Notes: generated by a model not told the origin, from the sequence alone. 64,000 nt of DNA from Agapetus fuscipes (GCA_951799405.1 OX637356.1:14593229-14657228); one strand, 5' to 3'; positions 50,375-63,521 are shown, counted from the first letter of the stretch. A program made the numbers and translations.

Positions 50375-50525
50375 ATTGATAAAATCAAGACCCATTTGCC
50401 ATAAGGCTGGTCTTTGATAAAAGTACAGCAGACCAGGATTAAGATCACTGGGGGCCCTGGTGCGGGAAAGTCATGAGGGACCCCAACTCCCTTCTCCCCT
50501 ACTCCCACCTTCATCCTCACTTACC
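50375..50525. repeat. SINE2 scrap and GGATTAAGATCACTGGG repeat
   Basis: Minus-strand SINE2 scrap at 50,375-50,432 (AAGACCCATTTGCCATAAGG on the plus strand), then a segment close to the one at 46,664. Confidence 0.5.
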
Positions 50526-50950
50526 ATAAAAACTAATAATAATAATAATAAAGGATATATTACCTACGAGTATGAAGGTGTATGCCAAGCATTTTAAAAT
50601 AACTGTTTTTGTTCATCTATCTACCAAATGCTGAAAAAATCATTCTACATTTTGGGCAATTTTAAGTTTTTTTCATTTTTTGCCGAATAAAAAGAGGAGC
50701 AATTTTCGATATCACAGTGTAGAAAATAACCGGAAAGAAAAAAACAATCTGGAATATTTAGCGAGATGTGCGCAGAGTGAGCTAATGTGAAATTTAAATT
50801 TTTAACCCTACGATCCTCAAGTGGTCTGGAAGTCTCATCACCACGGTGATTCTTACCTACCGAATATCGGTAATATTTGTATGAAGTCCTGTCAATCCAA
50901 AATGGCCGCAAGTGAACAGCTGATTAGTCTTCATAAAAACGCAAAAAAAA
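50526..50950. other. No recognised feature
   Basis: AATAAT run near 50,532 only. Confidence 0.4.
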
Positions 50951-50954
50951 CCCA

Positions 50955-51183
50955 CCTAAGCTACACAAATAGTGTAACTTCTTGCCTTGTGATTCGGGAC
51001 CTACTTATTTTTACGGGTAAGGGGGCCGGCCTCACACCAACCACTTTCAGTTGAAGTGGGGGTTTTCCAGCTCCTGGGGGGGATGGTTCTCATATTTTCT
51101 TGTGAAGGCTGAGTAACCCTTGTGATCGAACCCTTGCTCTCGGCATGGAATGCAAGCATTCTACCGCAATTGAGCTATCGACC
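50955..51183 (-). mobile_element. SINE1, nearly complete
   Basis: Plus-strand landmarks: CTAAGCTACACAAATAGTGT, ACGGGTAAGGGGGCCGGCCT, GTGAAGGCTGAGTAACC, then the head with GAGCTATCGACC. Internal deletions are present. Confidence 0.75.
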
Positions 51184-51185
51184 TT

Positions 51186-51390
51186 TATACGAGCTTGGTC
51201 GTCGTTACTACAAAGCGCCAATTCTCAAGCAAGACCCAGTTGTTGTAAGGCTGAATGGACCTTTTGATTTCAAAAGAGAATTTCAGCAGCTGGGAATTGG
51301 CGCTTTCTATAGTGACGACCAAGCTTGCAGAAAACTCCACAGGTTTGATTCACACAAAAACAGCGAAAATGACAAATAAAATATCCTAAT
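51186..51390. mobile_element. Two SINE2 fragments in inverted order
   Basis: 51,186-51,270 is minus (GAGCTTGGTCGTCGTTACTA to AAGGCTGAATGGACCTTTT). 51,292-51,390 is plus (CAGCTGGGAATTGGCGCTTT to ATAAAATATCCTAATATT). Transcribed together they could pair. Confidence 0.65.
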
Positions 51391-51756
51391 ATTTATTTAT
51401 TTTTAACGCCCCAACATTGTTGAGTTACTTACATACCGCTCCAGGCTTGGCGAGCGTGTTTCTGCACAATTCTAGAACCGCTAACGAACCGTCTGATTTG
51501 CATAAATCCCAGCGAGGAGACACCACACGTTTTTTTCTTCGTGTGCGGATGTGCCAACAGTTTTTCATCGCGTCCTTTTGTGGTTTCACCATTTTATTCA
51601 GTGCTTTTTATCGATAGCAAACGTTTATCGATAGCAAACATTTAAGAGCTTACAACTCTTGTAGAATTTCAAATTCATCATTGAACACTCCCTGAAAAAG
51701 TATAGAGACACAGATTTTCCATAGTTTGACATTTTTTAAGAAGATTTTTTATTTTC
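51391..51756. other. No recognised feature
   Basis: A 66-codon plus-strand frame (51,417-51,617) is unsupported. TTTATCGATAGCAAAC is present twice near 51,610. Confidence 0.35.
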
Positions 51757-52060
51757 CAGTCGATAACTCAGTTGGTTGGGTACTTACAATCCATGCAGAG
51801 AGCTCGGGCTCAAATCCCACTGAGGGTGTGAAGAATGATAACCCGTTTCGATATTGGACTCTCTCAGCCTTCACAAGAAATGAGTAGGTACCTACCTACT
51901 CCCTCAGGAGATGGAGGGAAACCCTCACTTCAACTCAAGTGGTTTGCGTTAAAGGCCGTCCCCCTTACCTTTAAAAATAAATAGGTTCATTTTCCACATG
52001 CGATCCCTTCGGAAAGAACACGGCAAGAAGTTACACTATTTGTGTAGCTAAATTTTACTG
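51757..52060 (+). mobile_element. SINE1, complete
   Basis: Head CAGTCGATAACTCAGTTGG with B box GGGCTCAAATCCC, body CCCGTTTCGATATTGGA, AGCCTTCACAAGAAATGAGT, CACTTCAACTCAAGTGGTTT, ACCTTTAAAAATAAATAGG, ACATGCGATCCCTTCGG, ending TTTGTGTAGCTAAATTTTAC. Confidence 0.8.
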
Positions 52061-52142
52061 CGTTGCGTAGATATTTTAACTTTGGCGGCTCAACGGCAAA
52101 TTGAAATAAAAAACATTGGTCTTTTTTTTTTGTATTCCTTCA

Positions 52143-52620
52143 AATATTAAATCTATAATTATAATCTATAATCTAAGTTGCAAGGATAATATATTCATTA
52201 AAAGTTCTCAGATGTATGCCCACAAACAAACACGTGTAGTTCGCGCTTACAAATGCTGATTGTGTACTTACAAATAAAATCCAAACCTCAAATGAACATA
52301 AGCCCTGCAACTCTTACCGACATTCCCTGAAACAGGGGTGACATTGGCAAAGTGAACCATTTTGTACAGTATGGGTGGTCAGCCTCATACCAACCTATAA
52401 GTCAAGGAATACGAGTAATAAATAACATTTAAGAGAAAAAAAAAAAAAAAAAAAAAAAAAAAAACAACAAAATCTTAAAAAAAAAATTATACAAAAAAGT
52501 CAAAAATTTCCTATGCAAAAAATGTCGCAAACTAATAAATCAACATTACATATCAGCATTGCAGATTAGCCGCCATTTCTTCCTGTCCTTGCATAGGTAC
52601 TTCTTTCATAACTTTACAAT
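52143..52620 (-). repeat. LINE-R 3' end, copy 25 (7-bp-tail subfamily)
   Basis: Tail of TATAATC units (52,143-52,172), the complete unit with the ATGAGG diagnostic, a poly(A)-like insertion in the 3' UTR (52,437-52,464), and the coding end down to about 52,620. Confidence 0.85.
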
Positions 52621-54026
<1,406 letters not shown>

Positions 54027-55080
54027 GCATCAGCGCGCGAGGACATGTAATCTATTGTAAGGTTAGCAGTTGAAAGACTCTCTCTTAAGACTTGTTCTGT
54101 CGAGCCCCGAACACCCTCCTAGACAAATGTTTTCCTCTTTATGTTTGAGAAGTTGTCATGTTCCCCTCCATATCATTGCGGACAGACGTCCCTGCTTCCT
54201 GTAGTCCTCCTAGGGACGCCGATGTATGTCCGACGCTTCCTAGGACACGTAGCCCTAGTAGAGGAAGCAACCAACCAAAACCCCGTGTAAGTAAATCAAC
54301 TACGATGAATTTTATGGATAATTTGTCAAATATATTAAAATTGTTAAATAATTCAATTATATTTAATAATAATGTGATAACTGAGACTCCATAGCTTAGC
54401 CCTGTAATTCAAGGTTGGAAGACAATCCGTCAATTCTGTTTGTTTTACGGCCGGCCACTGGGCCTGTGCAGACTAGGATAGTGGCTCAGTAGCGAGTAGC
54501 GAGTGGCAAGTACCCAGCTGGAGCGACTCCGCCATCCAGTTGCTCACGGGGCGCCGTGCATGCACATGAACGTTGATATTGATGTCTGTAGCGCTAGGTA
54601 GATTATGTTAGAGTCCGTGTCTGCGCTTGTTTGGTTGAGGCCTCTGCCCCGGAGTGGAGTTTCAGTTCAATTCCTCGCTGCGCCCCCACTAGGCGAGAAT
54701 GTTTCCCCAGCATTGTTTATGGTTATCGGAGGGTTTTTTTTATATATTACGAACGGCATTTGATTATTTTTAAAGGTTTTGCGCATTGTCCTTCACTTAT
54801 TATGTTAATGGTTTAGACTTGGAAGGCGTTATGATGTTTGCCTGTTATGTTTGGGACGTGGAATGTATTAAAAGCGCTGATCTGACTACTTATCGTATAT
54901 ACATAACTATGTAACATTCTTTTCTTGTAAGATATCTCTCATTTTATCCGTTCTATCTGATAAGTATTTAATATTTTATAATTATGTGAATACATATTGT
55001 TTTTTTCCATTTATCAGGCTTGAAATCTTGCATTTGTATAAATAAATCATCTAGTGACGCCAGTGAACTGAGAGTTCTGA
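54027..55080 (+). other. Probable Rap1 3' UTR
   Basis: Unique sequence after the Rap1 stop. AATAAA at 55,041-55,046 is followed about 25-45 nt later by a GT-rich stretch (GTGTTTGAATTTG), which makes it a plausible polyadenylation site and would give a 3' UTR of about 1 kb. Confidence 0.5.
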
Positions 55081-58000
55081 TTTCATTGTGTTTGAATTTG
55101 AATTTGGAATGTTCATTTTATTCTCTGTCGCCTGGTACACTCAAGTGAGGAGCAATGCTGTAATTAGTGATATGGTTGACAACTTCAATTGGCTCCCCCT
55201 TCTCATTGCGAGTGTATGCCCTGTACACAACAACACACACTCACACCGAGCTCCAATCTTCTCTGACTAATGCTATGTGTAACACGTTGTGTGTGGAGAT
55301 CTCTCCCTCCCCACATGACTCATGGTCACTCCTCACTTGAGAACTGGGCACAGCATGCCAACACTAATCACTAACAGCCCACTAAACTAGCAACTTAATT
55401 ACTTATTATTATTAAAAAAAAAAATGCCTTCTTTCATTAATGATTATTGTCAGCGTAATTTTTGCAACAGATTAAGTTACTGAGTTAGTTTAGATTGTTG
55501 TGTAAATACGAGATTTGGATTAAAAAGCTATGGAAGTTAGTAGGAGGTAGTTAGGAACTATTCATCTGGCTTATTCCATAAGTCAGTGTGAATGTGTCAC
55601 ACGAGTCAAATAAAAACAAAGGCGATAATCACAGATAATTTTTTTAAACAAAATAAATACGTGAAAACGCAGAGAATCTGATTTTCAATGTTTTGATGTA
55701 TTTTCTCATTTAAAAAATCCTATATTTTCGCCTTTGGTTTTATCACGACTCAAATAATATAATCGAGAAAAAGCATCAATCAATATATACTAAGTATTGT
55801 ACCATAAGGAAGTATATAAATAAAACAAGCAGTTTAGTTTGTTAGCCGTTGTCACTTTATTAATCTTAGAGAGGAGATGACCTCTCCGCGTGAGCATCAA
55901 CCAGACAGGAGAACGTGTAAGCCAATGTGTAATGATCAATAACCTACCGTGTCTCAAAAAATTATAACATACACGGAACGATGAAAAAATCATAAGAAAA
56001 TTATTACAAGTATATAATATTTATTTCTTAAATTATATCTTTGATTGTATTTTCACTGATCTTTCCGCACCGCCTGGTTGGAAACTTTAATTTTTGTTAG
56101 TGTGGCACCCTTAACTGCATATGTCAACATTCTAGACGTAAAAGAATCGACACAGTCATAGGAAGTATAATGAATTTGACAATATTTTAAAGTAAAAAAA
56201 ATGTACGAGCTCATCCCGGGGATCGAGTGTCCCCACTAGTTATGTGTTCTCTATGTAATATTGTTTTGTGTTATCTATGAATTATGAATGTGTAACTTGC
56301 ATCGCAATACTAGCATCTATAAAATGTTTTGTTTGGTTGTGGTCATTGAGTCACAATATTAGTGGAGGCGAAACTATTTTAAAGCAAGGAGACGCTATGT
56401 CCGTTTTGAACCTACTTCAACACAGATCTTTTTAAGTTAGAAAGAGAGCAAGGATGCTCCGAGTGTGACCTGATTGTTAACATTACTAAAATGTCTTCTG
56501 TGCATGAAAATTGTACGCACAGTTTCAATTGTTTAGATCAATCAATTTTGAAAGAAAAAAGGCATTATAAAACATAATGGCACGTGTAATTTTTGGTTGA
56601 AACAAGGGATAGAAAAAGCAATAGAACATAGGATTTCACTTGATTAGTATGTGGGGTTTAACAGGTCTATCTCATAGTATGCTTGAATCCCGTAAGCCAG
56701 TTTGTCTCCACTAATGTTTAACTCTATGTGTATGGTTGGTATGAGTGAAGTCGCCGTTAGGTGTTGCCCCATGAAATGAAGCGAGATCTCCATTGGAGAT
56801 CCGGCCCAGCTGCGGCAACACCGACTACAATGTTATCTGTCCGGCGTGTTGCAAGATAAGAGAAAATTACATTTCGGGAGCCGAAAGATAGTGAAAATAT
56901 CATAGAGGATTTTCTAAACATAAAAAATAAATAAATTGTAAATATTTAGCATTGATTGGTTTATTTTAAGTAAGTATAAAAATAGTTTATTAAATAAAAT
57001 ATATTTAAAAAAAAAAACCTACCCAAGTTAAGATGCTTCCCAAGAGTGTTATGTTCATTTGTGTTGGGATAATTTTTGATACCAAGATTGTATAATGATT
57101 CACCTTTCCGTTGAGGATTATGTTTACTTGACACTGCTTCTCATATGTATTCAAATTATTCAATAAAATAATTAATAATCGCACATTTAAATAAATTATA
57201 TTTGACCTTGATTGGATGATTCATTTCTTCTTGTATTTTAATGGACTCTGAACATTCTAAATATATGTGAAGTCACCTGTAGTAAATAAAAAATGGGACG
57301 TATTCTAGTTCACAGCACTGTGAGCCCATACGCTTGGCAAAAATGCTGAATACAGGACAATGCACTTCAGTGTCTTTTCCAACTACGTACATAATATTAA
57401 ATTGAAATTATGACGCTCTGTCCTGTCTTCCCAGCCAGATGACATCACAAATATCCAAGAGTCCATTATGTCATCAGCGAGTCATTGATTGTGGGAATAC
57501 GACCAGTCAATACCTTGTTCCTGTTACTGCAGAACGTCGGCAGTACTTGACTTTATCTACACAAATATCTAACAGAAATATGTTGCTAAGTGGGTACGGC
57601 GAGTACGCGTTAGATAACCCACAGGAAGCTTTAGTGGGCAACCACAGTGGAACATATAACATTGCAAGTGCTCCTAATTAAAATATTTATGTTTCATCTA
57701 ATGTTTGCTCGTGTATACTCTCTAAGGAGAATGTCAAAGTATGAATTTGATTATGAAAAAGTATGTTAAACAAATCGCATAGTCTGGACACATGTAAAAA
57801 AATCTCTGGAATAAATATTACTTTATAAAATGTTCCAATTTTTTCAAAAACAATTCATATAAATTATGTACGCTTCACCCCTCAAAGGCATAACAATGTT
57901 AGTACTATAAAATATGTGATCACCCTACGACTAATTCCTAGAAAAAACATTACAAACTATGGCAGTATTATCCACAATATTGTGGGTTAATATTACACAT

Positions 58001-58387
58001 ATGCACAAACAATGCTATGAAAATTTTAGAAAGATTGGATCAGAATAGTTTCATCAAGATCATCTTCATCATTTCACTTTAACGCTGAAGAAGTCCATCG
58101 TAGATATGGGTGAAATGCGCGGAAGCTCCAGCTCCCACAGACTACGGCAACAGATCCCGGAAAGCACCTCTCCGGCATCATGTAATGGACCGTTGGAAAT
58201 CATCGCTGTGTGGCCTGACCCAGAGCATATTTCATCAAGTATCTCTGTTCAAGTCCCAGAGCATTCACTGGTTAGAGGCAAATACATTTTAGAAGAAATA
58301 TTTTTTTCCTTTGCCTTCACAATAAGAAATCATTTATGTTCTATCATCCAAATTGTAACTTTGATTTCATTAGGTAAAACTGAATAA
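55081..58387. other. Intergenic, no gene or known repeat
   Basis: Mostly unique AT-rich sequence. Plus-strand frames at 57,439-57,681 (80 codons) and 58,106-58,387 (93 codons) have no recognisable domain. AATAAA occurs at several places (for example near 56,990), so a longer Rap1 transcript is possible. Confidence 0.45.
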
Positions 58388-58483
58388 ATGGCATATTAAG
58401 CTAACACGGATTTCTCAGGTAAATGCACCTTTATTCCTATTTTCTACGAGAGAAAACACAACAAAAGTGTGAAAATCCTGTGG
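58388..58483 (+). repeat. Dispersed repeat 'R', copy 3
   Basis: TGGCATATTAAGCTAACACG to AAAAGTGTGAAAATCCTGTG, close to the copy at 11,651. Confidence 0.6.
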
Positions 58484-59655
58484 CTTAGAATTTTTTCATG
58501 AGCACTTCCTTGCAATTGGTTCACTTACTATGAGAAGTTACTCCCAAAAAAATGTTTTATCCATGTCTTAAATCAGTGAATCGGCACTTATTCAGTTATA
58601 CCTTGACGGTGGCGATATGTTACCATCTTTCTTGTACATTGTCCTGTATGACGTGTTAACTCAGTGCCTGTTTCATCAAATATCGCTAGTTCGAGTCTGA
58701 TTGTGCTATAACTACGCTATGAAGTCCCCTTGTTTTTTTCAAACAAGAAAATTATGCATCACCTGCAATCCTTTCTCAATTTTGGTCGGTACTCATCACA
58801 GCATTGTTTATAAATATGGCTTTTTAAACTTATACTGACTTCAATAGACTAGAAATTTGGACGGATAGCTCTCATTGCACATGATATATTTGAGCCAAAT
58901 AGAATCGCTTCTAAGCTACACATATAGTTGAACTTCTTGCCGCGTTCCTCCCCCCAGGGGAACGTGTGGCGAGTGGAAACTTTATTTTTAGAGATAAAGG
59001 GGCAAATCAGATTCTTTATTTAGAAAATATGGGAAATCATTTTCTCCTCTGACCGTTTTTGATTCTATGTATACCACTCATTTATTAAAAAGAAGTCCTT
59101 GGAAATACGAATACCGATTAATTCTTGTTTGAGAAAAAATGATAAAGAATACATTTACACATTTCAAAACAATCTTTAAATACTTACGTAATTGGGTATA
59201 AGAAATGAACTAGCATTCTAATCTTACATCAACTTAATGAAAATTCATTTGTGCCTACTTTAAGTACGAATTAGCGTGTAACATCATCTAGCCCGTGAAA
59301 ATGAATTTAAAATTCAAAATCACTTTTCAACTCTTCCTTCATTAGTTATAGTTGTCAAAGATTCTCCATAGTAATTTATCAAACTGAATTTCACAAAAAT
59401 GCAGTTTTTTTTTAAATGAAACAGAAATTTGGACGTATTTAAATTGCTCAAAAATCAAGTCTCCTTTGTGAAACTGTGAAATCACAGTGTGGGTATTTTT
59501 TATCTTTAAAAACTGTATGAATCGTGGTTAATATTCTTTTAAAATTTGGTGAAATGAGCATTATTGTATATAAGTTTTAATTAGTTCTTCAACTTTTATA
59601 CAATTGACTTAAACATTTATTTTGCTCTTTGTTTATGCAAATCACAATATAATAA
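58484..59655. other. No gene; SINE1 scrap
   Basis: A minus-strand SINE1 scrap at 58,912-59,000 (CTAAGCTACACATATAGTTG, CTTCTTGCCGCG) is the only repeat recognised. Confidence 0.45.
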
Positions 59656-59659
59656 TAAT

Positions 59660-59962
59660 ACTAGGATGATTTATTTTGGGAGCGTTGTTTTTGTGTGCAT
59701 CACACCTCAAGAGCCCTCTGCGAGCTTGGTCGTCGCTGTAGAAAGCGCCAATTCTCAAGCAAGACCCAGTTGTTGTAAGGTTGGATGGGCCTTTCAGTGA
59801 CCGGGCTTTGGTAAAGGTTTATGAATTCTTCAACCCAGCGAAGAGCACATTTGGAAATATAAATGGTATATTTATTTTTTTGTGCTCCGCCGGGATTCGT
59901 ATCCACAACCTTCCATTTACGAGTCCGAAGTGTTGCCACTGGACTACGGGCTGGTCCAAGAA
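59660..59962 (-). mobile_element. SINE2, complete
   Basis: Tail ATTATTATTATATTG-side at 59,648, body with CCGGTCACTGAAAGGCCCAT and AACCTTTACCAAAGCCCGGT, head with B box GTGGATACGAATCCC and CCGTAGTCCAGTGGCAACAC. No 5S sequence lies upstream of this copy. Confidence 0.82.
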
Positions 59963-59965
59963 ACA

Positions 59966-60050
59966 CACCTTAAGAGGTCCTCTATGAGCTTAGTCACCAC
60001 AACAAAGCTTCAACTCAAAAGCAAGACTCAGTTGCTATTCAAAATCCTGA
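59966..60050 (-). mobile_element. SINE2-like fragment
   Basis: CACACCTTAAGAGGTCCTCT and AAGCAAGACTCAGTTGCTAT are a diverged second copy of the SINE2 3' part, directly upstream of the complete copy's head. Confidence 0.55.
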
Positions 60051-60267
60051 TGGGAGTTTTAACCCGATACTTTTGAATTATTATTTTGTGGCAATAACCG
60101 CTAATCTACAACCGGTTTCTCTATAGACTAGTTTGTATCAAGTGATGAATCATTGATCGAAATAGAAAATGTGTGACTAGTTAAAATTCTACTTACAAAA
60201 AAGTTTTTTATCATTTTTGTTTCACGTGTAAAAATGTGGTCATCAAAAAGATTTTTAAAAAAACATG

Positions 60268-60273
60268 TTTATT
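60268..60273 (-). terminator. Candidate polyadenylation signal of the coiled-coil gene
   Basis: AATAAA on the minus strand, 17 nt beyond the stop codon at 60,290-60,292. If used, the 3' UTR would be very short. Confidence 0.3.
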
Positions 60274-60289
60274 TAGTTTAAATTAGCAA

Positions 60290-60397
60290 TTATTTTGATG
60301 ATTCATAATCGTCGCTGAAATGTGGAAGGCTGTGTGTCAGGGTGCTGTCCAGTTTTCTTGCTTCGTGTTCGAGTAAAAGGGAATCCAATGCTGGCTC
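60290..60397 (-). CDS. Coiled-coil protein gene, last coding exon
   Basis: The acceptor TTTTTTTTCAG precedes GAGCCAGCATTGG at 60,397. The exon is 108 nt: 35 codons ending FSDDYESSK and a TAA. It is in phase 0 and joins exactly to the phase-0 donor at 61,360. The encoded tail (EPALDSLLLEHEARKLDSTL and on) is acidic and serine-rich. Confidence 0.85.
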   Translation of the reverse strand, partial: EPALDSLLLEHEARKLDSTLTHSLPHFSDDYESSK

Positions 60398-61359
60398 CTG
60401 AAAAAAAAAGAGATTCATCAATGGATAAAATATTTCAAATATTTTTTGCGATTTAGTACCGATTCACTGATTTGAGAAATTGTGGATAAATCTTTTTATT
60501 GTTTGAAACTTGTCATAAGTGAACTAATTATAAGGAAGTGCTCATGATAAACTTCTAAACTACAGGATTTTCATACTTTTTTAGTGTTTTCTCTCGTAGA
60601 AAATAGGAGAAAAGGTGCATTTATCTGAGAAACACATGTTAGCTTTATTACTATTCAGTTTTACCTATAAGGTATCGATATACAGAAAAGAATAAAATGA
60701 TCAATGCAATAAATTTGTATAAAACCATTGAAAACACTAATCTGCTGGAAAGCAAAGAAACCTTGGATGGTTTCTTTACAATTCATATCTAACACATTTT
60801 CTTTTTAAACACCAGTAACTCAAAGTATGACGAAATGTAAATAAATATGTTTTTAGGAATATATTTCAACATTTGAAATTCAATTTTTAATGGAAATTAA
60901 GCTTTCTATTTTCTCCAACAGATGACAATGGCTTTCATTTAGTACTTAATGACTGATATTTTGTCAAAGAAGATTTCAGAATTGATTTCACAAGGGAAAT
61001 AAAGAATAAATTTGATAAGGATTGTGCACTGTTATGATTTCACTTGGTTTCTTTTTAATTAAAGTGCGATTAATTTATTAAACAGGATTTATTTTGCACA
61101 ATAAACGGTTACACAGTACTTCTCTAGCTCTATCAACTTCGCGTCACAATGTTTCAAACGTCTCTGGCTCTCTGCAGCATTGCGGCTCGTATATATAGGT
61201 ACGAAAGAGACGACTCTTGTCTGTTCTAGATTTTTCCACATACTTTTATAATGAATTTTTCGAAACACTTCCAGATTGTTCGACACACACCATCGTGCTT
61301 ATACGCATGTACCTAGATACATGTACACACAAACTTATAGAATTGTAACAGTAGTTTAC
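60398..61359 (-). other. Intron between the last two coding exons
   Basis: Bounded by GTAAAC (donor side, 61,359-61,354) and TTTTTTTTCAG (acceptor side). It holds a minus-strand copy of repeat R at 60,553-60,650. Confidence 0.75.
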
Positions 61360-61494
61360 CTGAGAGACTGTTCGCAAGGAGTCGCCCAAAGCATTCCTCA
61401 GGCGCTGAAGCTCTCTGCCGTGTTTGCCAGATCTCATGATGAAGAGCTGCCGTCTCCGGGCCTCCTGTGCAAGTTGACTACGCAGCGCTTGGAT
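61360..61494 (-). CDS. Coiled-coil protein gene, third visible exon
   Basis: 135 nt, phase 0 at both ends. Acceptor TGTTGCAG, donor CAG|GTAAAC. Encodes IQALRSQLAQEARRRQLFIM, then RSGKHGRELQRLRNALGDSL and RTVSQ, a highly charged helix continuing the coiled coil. Confidence 0.88.
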
Positions 61495-62576
61495 CTGCAA
61501 CATCAAACACACATTTGTAATCATTGTTACTAATGGTAGGTATATTATAAGCATATTGCGAGTATAAAAAGATTGGGATAAAAGAGATAGGGACCTTAGG
61601 CAATAATCTACCTGAAGGACAAATAAAATACCCTATTTCAAATGATGTTTTTAAATAAATTATTGAAGAGGAATGGAATTCATCAATTGTTACGGCATGG
61701 CCAGAAAAAGGTTGCAGGTACATTTTAAATTGGCAATTCTTAAATTTTTGTTAAATGACTTATGAATTGTCCATCGCTAATGACATCTGTAAGCTCAGGG
61801 TCAAGAACTATTGTCAACCTAAGAACCAGCGACTGAAAATGATTGAACTTTGAATAATATGCTGAAGGAGATCCTTTCTTACATGTCTTCCAATGTTTGT
61901 TTTGTGCCAAAATCTGTTGACTCAGAATTTCACACACAACGCATTCTGCCCAGTGTGTCTATGGATTACCGAATAAACCATTCACAAGCTTTCATACATC
62001 CCCACACACTGCCAGACTTCCAACTCAGCACCGGACAGGTGCTGAGTTGGAAACTCAGCAGGATGCAATGTTGCCCGATTTGTCCTGACCGGACAAATCG
62101 GGCAGAATGTGTGAGGGTTTTCCTCTGTCCTGCTGATTGACACAATTAATAATGTAACAGCCACTTTAATATGTTTACTTTTATTCCTTTCACAATGTAT
62201 ACACAATAAACCACAGCACAATAATATTAATTATTCTTAATTACACATGCTTGTGGCTCTCACGCCAGGCAAGCTTCTTCCCTCCTTCTGCATTCTTTTG
62301 TTTTCCTTTTTCCATTCAAATTTAAATACAATGTTCCATTCTACCAAACAAACAAACTCATCTTGTTACAAATGCATTTAATATGAAAAGCCTTACTATA
62401 ACAATTATCCACTTTCACTAAAGAGACACAAGATGCACTAAGTAGGGCCCAGTATTTTCAACGTTAGCTTATATGACTTTAAGCTGTTAAAAAAACTATC
62501 CATACAATTAACATATTCAGTCATTCAGTATAAAGTCGAAAGTCATACAAGTAAGGGGAGTATATATTTAACTTAC
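61495..62576 (-). other. Intron with paired hairpins and a repeat end
   Basis: Bounded by GTAAGT (62,576-62,571) and TGTTGCAG. It contains the hairpin cluster at 62,018-62,136 and, at 62,447-62,530, one end of the small element family seen at 11,818. Confidence 0.75.
62018..62136. repeat. Cluster of two short perfect hairpins and an outer stem
   Basis: Hairpin 1: 62,018-62,032 with 62,038-62,052 (15-bp arms, loop GGACA). Hairpin 2: 62,072-62,085 with 62,091-62,104 (14-bp arms, loop TGACC). TCAGCAGGA at 62,055-62,063 pairs with TCCTGCTGA at 62,128-62,136 and encloses hairpin 2. Confidence 0.85.
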
Positions 62577-62747
62577 TTGACTTTCCATTCTCAAGATTTG
62601 CTGTCTATGACTGGCTTCCCTGGTCTCCATGAGCCTCTCAGATTGTAGGGCAGTAGTACGAAGACGGTCCATCTCTTCCCGGCCCAGAGAACCACTTTTG
62701 CCACCGACGTCCATCACTCTGGTCCTCATTATTGATAATTCTGTCTC
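62577..62747 (-). CDS. Coiled-coil protein gene, second visible exon
   Basis: 171 nt (57 codons), phase 0 at both ends. Acceptor TTTGTCTCCAG, donor CAA|GTAAGT. Encodes ETELSIMRTRVMDVGGKSGS, then LGREEMDRLRTTALQSERLM and ETREASHRQQILRMESQ, mostly heptad-compatible helix with a short glycine-rich break. Confidence 0.88.
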
Positions 62748-63103
62748 CTGGAGACAAAGTACAAAATTAAAAATTATAAAAGAGTTATAACCATTAGACG
62801 ATGAAGACCCATTTGGGAAGGTATGTCTGTATCTGTGATGAGTACAAATACTTTTATGGTACAGAAATTTTAGATTTTAAAATACTGCAGAAACAAATAA
62901 ATTCACATCACATTGAACGAAGGCGTGGAAGGGCCCTGAGTAATCTTGAAAACATTGTAATAACTACAAACTTAGAAAATCAAAAAGCAACAGATAAATC
63001 TCAAACTCGATGGACAGACTCCTCTAAAAGCCTCTCTGTTACACAATCTTTAGTTTTGTGCTAAGAATCAAAGAAAAAGTAATAAAGTTTTATTCCAACA
63101 AAC
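62748..63103 (-). other. Intron
   Basis: From GTTTGT (donor after GAAAAG, 63,103) to the acceptor at 62,748. No feature seen in it. Confidence 0.75.
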
Positions 63104-63521
63104 CTTTTCAGATAGTTGACTTTCCAATCGTCTTATCTTCATTTTGAGTTCTCTATTTTCTTGCTCGTAAATCACCGTCAATGGCTCTGTCAGGTCAGCT
63201 CCAAGAGAATGCAGAGCCAGGTTGGAATCCCGCAACACATTTGAATCTCTCATACTCAGCTTCATGTCTCGGACAGACGACGGACCAATGATGGAATCAT
63301 TGTCGGAGTAGATGGATTTCTCAGGTCTCTCGTAGCTCTTGCTTCTTGACTTTGAAGCACGTCTCTCGGCTTCCAGCTGCCGTATCTTGTCTAGGAGAGA
63401 GTCGACCTTTGCTCTCAGCTCTGACCTATCACGCTGAGTTGCGTGCAGCTCTCTTTCAGTTTCGCTGTCAATTTCTTTTCCGTCCCAATTTGTTAATCTT
63501 AGCTGAGATTCCAATGTAGAC
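63104..63521 (-). CDS. Coiled-coil protein gene, first visible exon (gene continues upstream)
   Basis: 418 nt. The acceptor TTATGTTTTCAG is at 63,522, entering in phase 2, and the donor AAG|GTTTGT follows in phase 0. It encodes STLESQLRLTNWDGKEIDSE, a long charged helix (ELHATQRDRSELRAKVDSLL, DKIRQLEAERRASKSRSKSY), a serine-rich linker (SIYSDNDSIIGPSS) and a second helix (EQENRELKMKIRRLESQLSE). Together the four exons give about 276 residues of predicted coiled coil ending in an acidic tail. Phases agree at every junction, so this is a real spliced gene. I do not recognise the family with confidence; centrosomal, ciliary-rootlet or cytoskeletal coiled-coil proteins are possible. The N-terminal exons are outside the window. 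Confidence 0.88.

Noticed and set aside
57439..57681. An 80-codon plus-strand frame downstream of Rap1
   Set aside because: No motif, no splice or start context, and a length within chance expectation.
58106..58387. A 93-codon plus-strand frame, GC-richer than its flanks
   Set aside because: No recognisable domain. It could be a trace of an old element, but nothing supports a gene.
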